Below are positions 61,060 through 64,000 of a stretch of DNA of 64,000 nucleotides, piece after piece. Origin of the DNA: Bog-473 sp035551835 (GTDB lineage: Bacteria > Actinomycetota > Acidimicrobiia > Acidimicrobiales > RAAP-2). The stretch spans positions 1 to 64,000 of the forward strand of contig DASZMN010000032.1 of the NCBI GenBank assembly GCA_035551835.1, written 5' to 3'. The notes under the pieces are model-generated. The model saw only the letters and a program-made list of their open reading frames with translations. It was not told the DNA's origin and searched no databases. The translations under genes and the position numbers were made by a program. Numbering within the stretch: the stretch's first letter is position 1; the number at the start of each line of letters is the position of its first letter.

Positions 61060-61066
61060 CTTCGGG

Positions 61067-62038
61067 TCAGCAGTACGGGTGCGCAAGGGTCAGCAGGAAC
61101 TCGCCGTCCTCCGCTCCCCACATCTCCTCGATCACGAATCCGGCCTGGTTGAGCTCGGCCTCCACCCGCTCGGGGGTGAACTTGGAGCTGATCTCGGTCA
61201 GCAGGTCCTCACCCTCCTCGAAGCGGACGCTGATGTCGCCGTCGGTGAGCGTGAACTCGCACGCCTCGTCGGCGCGCAACCGCATTTCGATCCACTGTTC
61301 GTCCTCGTTCCACACCGCCACGTGGCGAAATCGATCGGGGTCGAAGTTGCCGCCCAGCTGCTGGTTGAGCACGTGGAGGACGTTCCGGTTGAACGCGGCG
61401 GTCACGCCGGCGTCGTCGTCGTACGCCGCGACCAGCCTGGCCCGGTCTTTGACCAGGTCCGTGCCGAGCAGCAGCGAGTCGTCGCTGGACATCGTGCAGT
61501 TGAGATCGAAGAGGAAGCGGGCCCGTTGGGCCGGGTCGAGGTTCCCGATGGTGCCGCCGAGAAACGCGACCATGCGGCGGCCCTCAGTGGGGATCTCCGT
61601 CAGGTGATGGTGGAAGTCTCCGATGACGAGATGGATGTCGACCGCGGAGAACTCCGCTGACAGTGTGTCCGCGGCACCGCGCAGGAACTCGTCGCTGACG
61701 TCGAAGGGTACGTAGCGCGTCAAGGTGCCCGCCTCTTCGAGGGCGGATAGGAGCACACGCGTCTTGTCGCACGCGCCGGCGCCCAACTCGACGAGAGTGT
61801 CGGCCTTGGCGAGCCCCGCGATGGCCGGAGCGTTTGCCTCGAGCAGTGCCCGCTCGGCCCGCGTGGGGTAGTACTCGGGCAGCTGGGTGATTTCCTCGAA
61901 CAAGCGGCTGCCACGCTCGTCGTAGAACCACACAGGCGGGATCGACTTCTCGACGCCCTGCAGGCCCAACAGCGCATCCGCCCGCATCTGGGTGCGGACC
62001 TCCTCGGGGGAGAGGTGCACGTCAATTGTGTAGGCCAT
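61067..62038 (-). CDS. egtD: L-histidine N(alpha)-methyltransferase (ergothioneine)
   Basis: 323 residues. 'SIPPVWFYDERGSRLFEEIT', 'LPEYYPTRAERALLE' and 'TLVELGAGACDKTRVLLSAL' (SAM-binding), 'FDVSDEFL', 'VAFLGGTIGNLDP' and 'GTDLVKDRARLVAAYDD' are characteristic EgtD features. It trimethylates histidine to hercynine with SAM, the first step of ergothioneine synthesis. It follows egtB with 3 nt between, so the two are an operon. The usual egtA, egtC and egtE are not in this window. The stop lies 7 nt from the convergent YfhO-like gene. Confidence 0.95.
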   Translation of the reverse strand: MAYTIDVHLSPEEVRTQMRADALLGLQGVEKSIPPVWFYDERGSRLFEEITQLPEYYPTRAERALLEANAPAIAGLAKADTLVELGAGACDKTRVLLSALEEAGTLTRYVPFDVSDEFLRGAADTLSAEFSAVDIHLVIGDFHHHLTEIPTEGRRMVAFLGGTIGNLDPAQRARFLFDLNCTMSSDDSLLLGTDLVKDRARLVAAYDDDAGVTAAFNRNVLHVLNQQLGGNFDPDRFRHVAVWNEDEQWIEMRLRADEACEFTLTDGDISVRFEEGEDLLTEISSKFTPERVEAELNQAGFVIEEMWGAEDGEFLLTLAHPYC

Positions 62039-62041
62039 GGC

Positions 62042-63316
62042 TCAGGGATCCCGGGCCAGCCGCACGCCGCCGAAAACCCAGCGCGCTCCGGGCGGGAAGA
62101 AGTTGCGGTAGGTGGCGCGGGTATGCCCCTGGGGGGTCGCGCAACAGCCCCCGCGCATGACGTACTGGCTCACCATGAACTTGCCGTTGTACTCGCCAAC
62201 TGCACCGGGAGCGGCCCGGAAGCCCGGATAGGGCGAGTAGGCGCTCGACGTCCATTCCCACGTGTCGCCGTAGATGGCGTTCGAACTGACCGCGGGCCGA
62301 GGGTGCGGCGCCCCCCGGACAAGGAAGTCGTCGCGCAAAAAGTTGTCACCCTGGCCTTGTGCCTCCGCGATGGTCTCCCACTCGGACTCCGTCGGCAGCC
62401 GCAGGCCGGTCCAGTGGGCGAACGCGTCCGCCTCGTAGTAGCTGACGTGACACACCGGCTCGTCAGGATCGACCGGCCGGACCCCCGCGAGCGTGAACTG
62501 GAGCCACTGGTCCGGATGGTCGGGATCGCGCGACCAGTACAAGGGGGCCTCCCAGTCCTGCGCGTTCACCACGGCCCAGCCGTCCGAGAGCCAGAACTCG
62601 GGTCGCCGGTACCCGTCGTCCTCCATGAACGAGAGCCACTCACCGCAGGTGACGGGGCGGTCGGCCAGCCCGAACGGGGTGAGCTGCACGGTGTGGACCG
62701 GGAACTCGTTGTCGAAGCCGAACCCCACACCCCGGTGGCCGATCTCGACGGGCCCGCCGTCGTGTTCGAGCCAGCCGGCCTTCGGCGGGTGGCTCGCGTC
62801 GCCGGGAAGCGCCCCGGTCACGTAGGCCGGATGGAGGGGGTTCCGCGAGAGGACGTGCTTGATGTCCATCAGCACGAGCTCCTGGTGCTGCTGCTCATGG
62901 TGGAGCCCGAGGGTGATCAGCTCGACGAGGCCCGGTTGTCCCGGCTCGCGCAGCAACGCCTCCATCTGACCGTCGACGTAGGCCCGATAGCGCGCGATCT
63001 CGTCGATGCCGGGACGCGACAGCAGCCCGCGCTCGGGCCGAGGATGCCGGGCGCCGACGGCCTCGTAGTAGGAGTTGAAGATGTATGCGTACGCGTCGTT
63101 GAAGGCCCGGTAGCCACTGGCGTACTCGCCGAGGACGAAGGTCTCGAAGAACCAGGTCACGTGGGCCCGGTGCCACTTGGTCGGGCTGACGTCGGGCATC
63201 GTTTGGACCGTCTGATCCTCGGCGCTCAGCACCGACGCCAGTCGTTCGGTGGTCGCCCGGACGCGGACGTACTCCTCCAAGAGGTCAGACGGCGCTGCAG
63301 GACCGCTCATCGTCAT
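62042..63316 (-). CDS. egtB: Hercynine sulfoxide synthase (ergothioneine)
   Basis: 424 residues from ATG 63316; the 29 codons upstream are unconserved. The DinB-like N-terminal domain has the iron ligands in 'KWHRAHVTWFFE' and 'LHHEQQHQEL'. The FGE-sulfatase-like C-terminal domain has 'GDTWEWTSSAY', 'GEYNGKFMVSQYVMRGGCCA' and 'RATYRNFFPP'. This non-heme iron enzyme joins hercynine to gamma-glutamylcysteine (or cysteine) with O2. It begins the egtB-egtD operon. The FGE-like half must not be taken as a sulfatase-activating enzyme. Confidence 0.95.
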   Translation of the reverse strand: MTMSGPAAPSDLLEEYVRVRATTERLASVLSAEDQTVQTMPDVSPTKWHRAHVTWFFETFVLGEYASGYRAFNDAYAYIFNSYYEAVGARHPRPERGLLSRPGIDEIARYRAYVDGQMEALLREPGQPGLVELITLGLHHEQQHQELVLMDIKHVLSRNPLHPAYVTGALPGDASHPPKAGWLEHDGGPVEIGHRGVGFGFDNEFPVHTVQLTPFGLADRPVTCGEWLSFMEDDGYRRPEFWLSDGWAVVNAQDWEAPLYWSRDPDHPDQWLQFTLAGVRPVDPDEPVCHVSYYEADAFAHWTGLRLPTESEWETIAEAQGQGDNFLRDDFLVRGAPHPRPAVSSNAIYGDTWEWTSSAYSPYPGFRAAPGAVGEYNGKFMVSQYVMRGGCCATPQGHTRATYRNFFPPGARWVFGGVRLARDP

Positions 63317-63635
63317 GGGATCCGTCCCTTCGCCACCCCACCCGGGAGCGGTCGCACATGTGGACTGCACGGCTCGATTGACCCTACCCAGACGTCGTGA
63401 CATTCAGGCGCGCACCGCGCAATTTTGCCCCAGGACCAGGGGGGACCTTCTGCCTGCCGACGGAGAGGCTCACAGGATGGCGAGTCCGCCCGGCCGGGCG
63501 CACACACAGCCCGATTCATGCCGGGGATCGGTGTCCTCGCGACCGATCGACGAGAGCACGACCTCGTCGCGGCGAAGAGCCCGAGACCAACCGGGGGAGC
63601 CATCGATTGGCGGCACAACGTCCCCGGTGAGGCCG
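63317..63635. other. Intergenic stretch without a recognised gene
   Basis: This 319-nt stretch lies between the egtB start and the end of the ABC permease. Reading frames on both strands are open but Arg/Pro-rich and without similarity. The egtB promoter should be here, but no clear -35/-10 pair was seen. Confidence 0.4.
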
Positions 63636-64000
63636 CTACGCCAGCACCTTGCGCCGGAAGTTCTGGAGGCCGAGGGTGAGAAAGATCACGCTGAACGCGA
63701 TGATCGCGGGGTAGATGACATAGAGATGCATGTGTGCGGCGTTCGTAAACGCAGCCCGCATGCCGTCGTTGATGTAGATGAGCGGATTGATCAGCACCAC
63801 GATCTGCAGCCAGTGCACCGCACCCACCTTGACCGGCGCCAACCGCGTCCATTGGTAGTAGGTGCCGCCCAGGAAGGTGATGGGCAGCACGATGAAGCCG
63901 AACATCAGGCCGAGGTTGCGCGGCTCGAACGAGGTGCCCAGCAAGAGCCCGAGCGACGCCATGCACACACATGACAGCGGCACGAGGGTCAAGATGAGGA
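63636..64000 (-). CDS. ABC-2 type transporter permease (3' part, runs off the window)
   Basis: The last about 120 residues of an ABC-2 permease. 'ASLGLLLGTSFEPRNLGLMF', 'PITFLGGTYYQWTRLAPV', 'WLQIVVLINPLIYINDGMRA' and the last helix 'YPAIIAFSVIFLTLGLQNF' match the C-terminal half of DrrB/NodJ-like exporters, including the conserved gap between the last helices. The N-terminal half and the ATPase gene, if any, lie beyond position 64000. It is not related to the pair at 27130-29240 beyond the fold. Confidence 0.85.
   Translation of the reverse strand, partial: LILTLVPLSCVCMASLGLLLGTSFEPRNLGLMFGFIVLPITFLGGTYYQWTRLAPVKVGAVHWLQIVVLINPLIYINDGMRAAFTNAAHMHLYVIYPAIIAFSVIFLTLGLQNFRRKVLA

Noticed and set aside
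62042..63316. Sulfatase-modifying enzyme (FGE)
   Set aside because: The FGE-like half is joined to a DinB-like domain with iron-ligand motifs and sits in an operon with egtD, so it is EgtB.
63317..63635. Small plus-strand ORFs upstream of egtB
   Set aside because: They are Arg/Pro-rich, without a ribosome site or similarity.

Overview
The window is GC-rich (roughly 68-70% by eye) and dense with genes. It looks like chromosomal DNA of a high-GC actinomycete. The ergothioneine genes, an Rv2466c-like mycothiol-type nitroreductase, a PknB-like kinase, an MptB-like mannosyltransferase, many SDR, P450, acyl-CoA dehydrogenase and Baeyer-Villiger-type genes, frequent GTG starts and 4-nt ATGA/GTGA gene overlaps all fit Actinomycetota. 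Acidimicrobiia is my best guess, but that is inference. No rRNA, tRNA, CRISPR array, prophage or intact insertion sequence was seen.

Layout. 1-4.6 kb is a decayed accessory strip: the 3' end of an ISL3-type insertion sequence, a multiply frameshifted AbiEii-type toxin gene with a coupled partner, an ECF sigma factor operon with two VOC proteins, a YdeI-like gene and a broken CcbP-like gene. 4.7-20.5 kb holds a large secreted protease with a sedolisin-type active site, an alcohol dehydrogenase/BVMO pair, a PknB-like kinase, an MBL hydrolase, a Tat-exported small subunit with a GMC oxidoreductase, an RCC1-repeat pseudogene, a class III CoA transferase and a histidine-rich membrane-anchored protein. 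20.5-29.3 kb is catabolic: alpha/beta hydrolase, acyl-CoA dehydrogenase, RpiA, P450, haloalkane dehalogenase fused by overlap to a second BVMO, and two ABC-2 permeases without an ATPase. 29.3-36 kb carries a truncated methyltransferase, an HxlR regulator with a pair of matched operators in front of a flavin oxidoreductase/DHFR-like/YCII-like operon, an arylsulfatase, a LysM-transglycosylase and a VOC fragment.

36-48.6 kb contains redox and catabolic genes: a monothiol Rv2466c-like protein, an SDR, an M20 peptidase, SRPBCC and DUF2237 proteins, a nitroreductase divergent from a nitronate monooxygenase, a phosphotransferase, a membrane protein with a repetitive tail, an aldehyde dehydrogenase coupled to a CrtC/DUF7064-like protein, and a P450. 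48.6-55.2 kb is the most system-like block: an ArsR-type regulator with a large N-terminal domain and a near-consensus, probably leaderless promoter lies divergent from a run of one small gene and six enzymes (sulfatase, SDR, SDR, EthD-like, SnoaL-like, PPOX). 55.2-64 kb is an envelope and redox block: an MptB-like GT-C, a UDP-sulfoquinovose synthase homologue, a YfhO-like giant GT-C, egtD and egtB, and the end of an ABC-2 permease running off the window.

How the genes may work together (inference). Two sulfatases, two BVMOs, two P450s, a dehalogenase, several SDRs, a CoA transferase and an acyl-CoA dehydrogenase suggest a soil or aquatic heterotroph that attacks sulfated, halogenated or cyclic substrates. 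Ergothioneine and thiol/nitro-reduction genes provide redox protection. The sulfoquinovose synthase beside two lipid-linked-sugar-type glycosyltransferases suggests a sulfonated glycolipid or cell-wall glycan. The pseudogenes are scattered among intact long genes. Real decay is therefore more likely than sequencing error, although indel errors cannot be excluded without reads.
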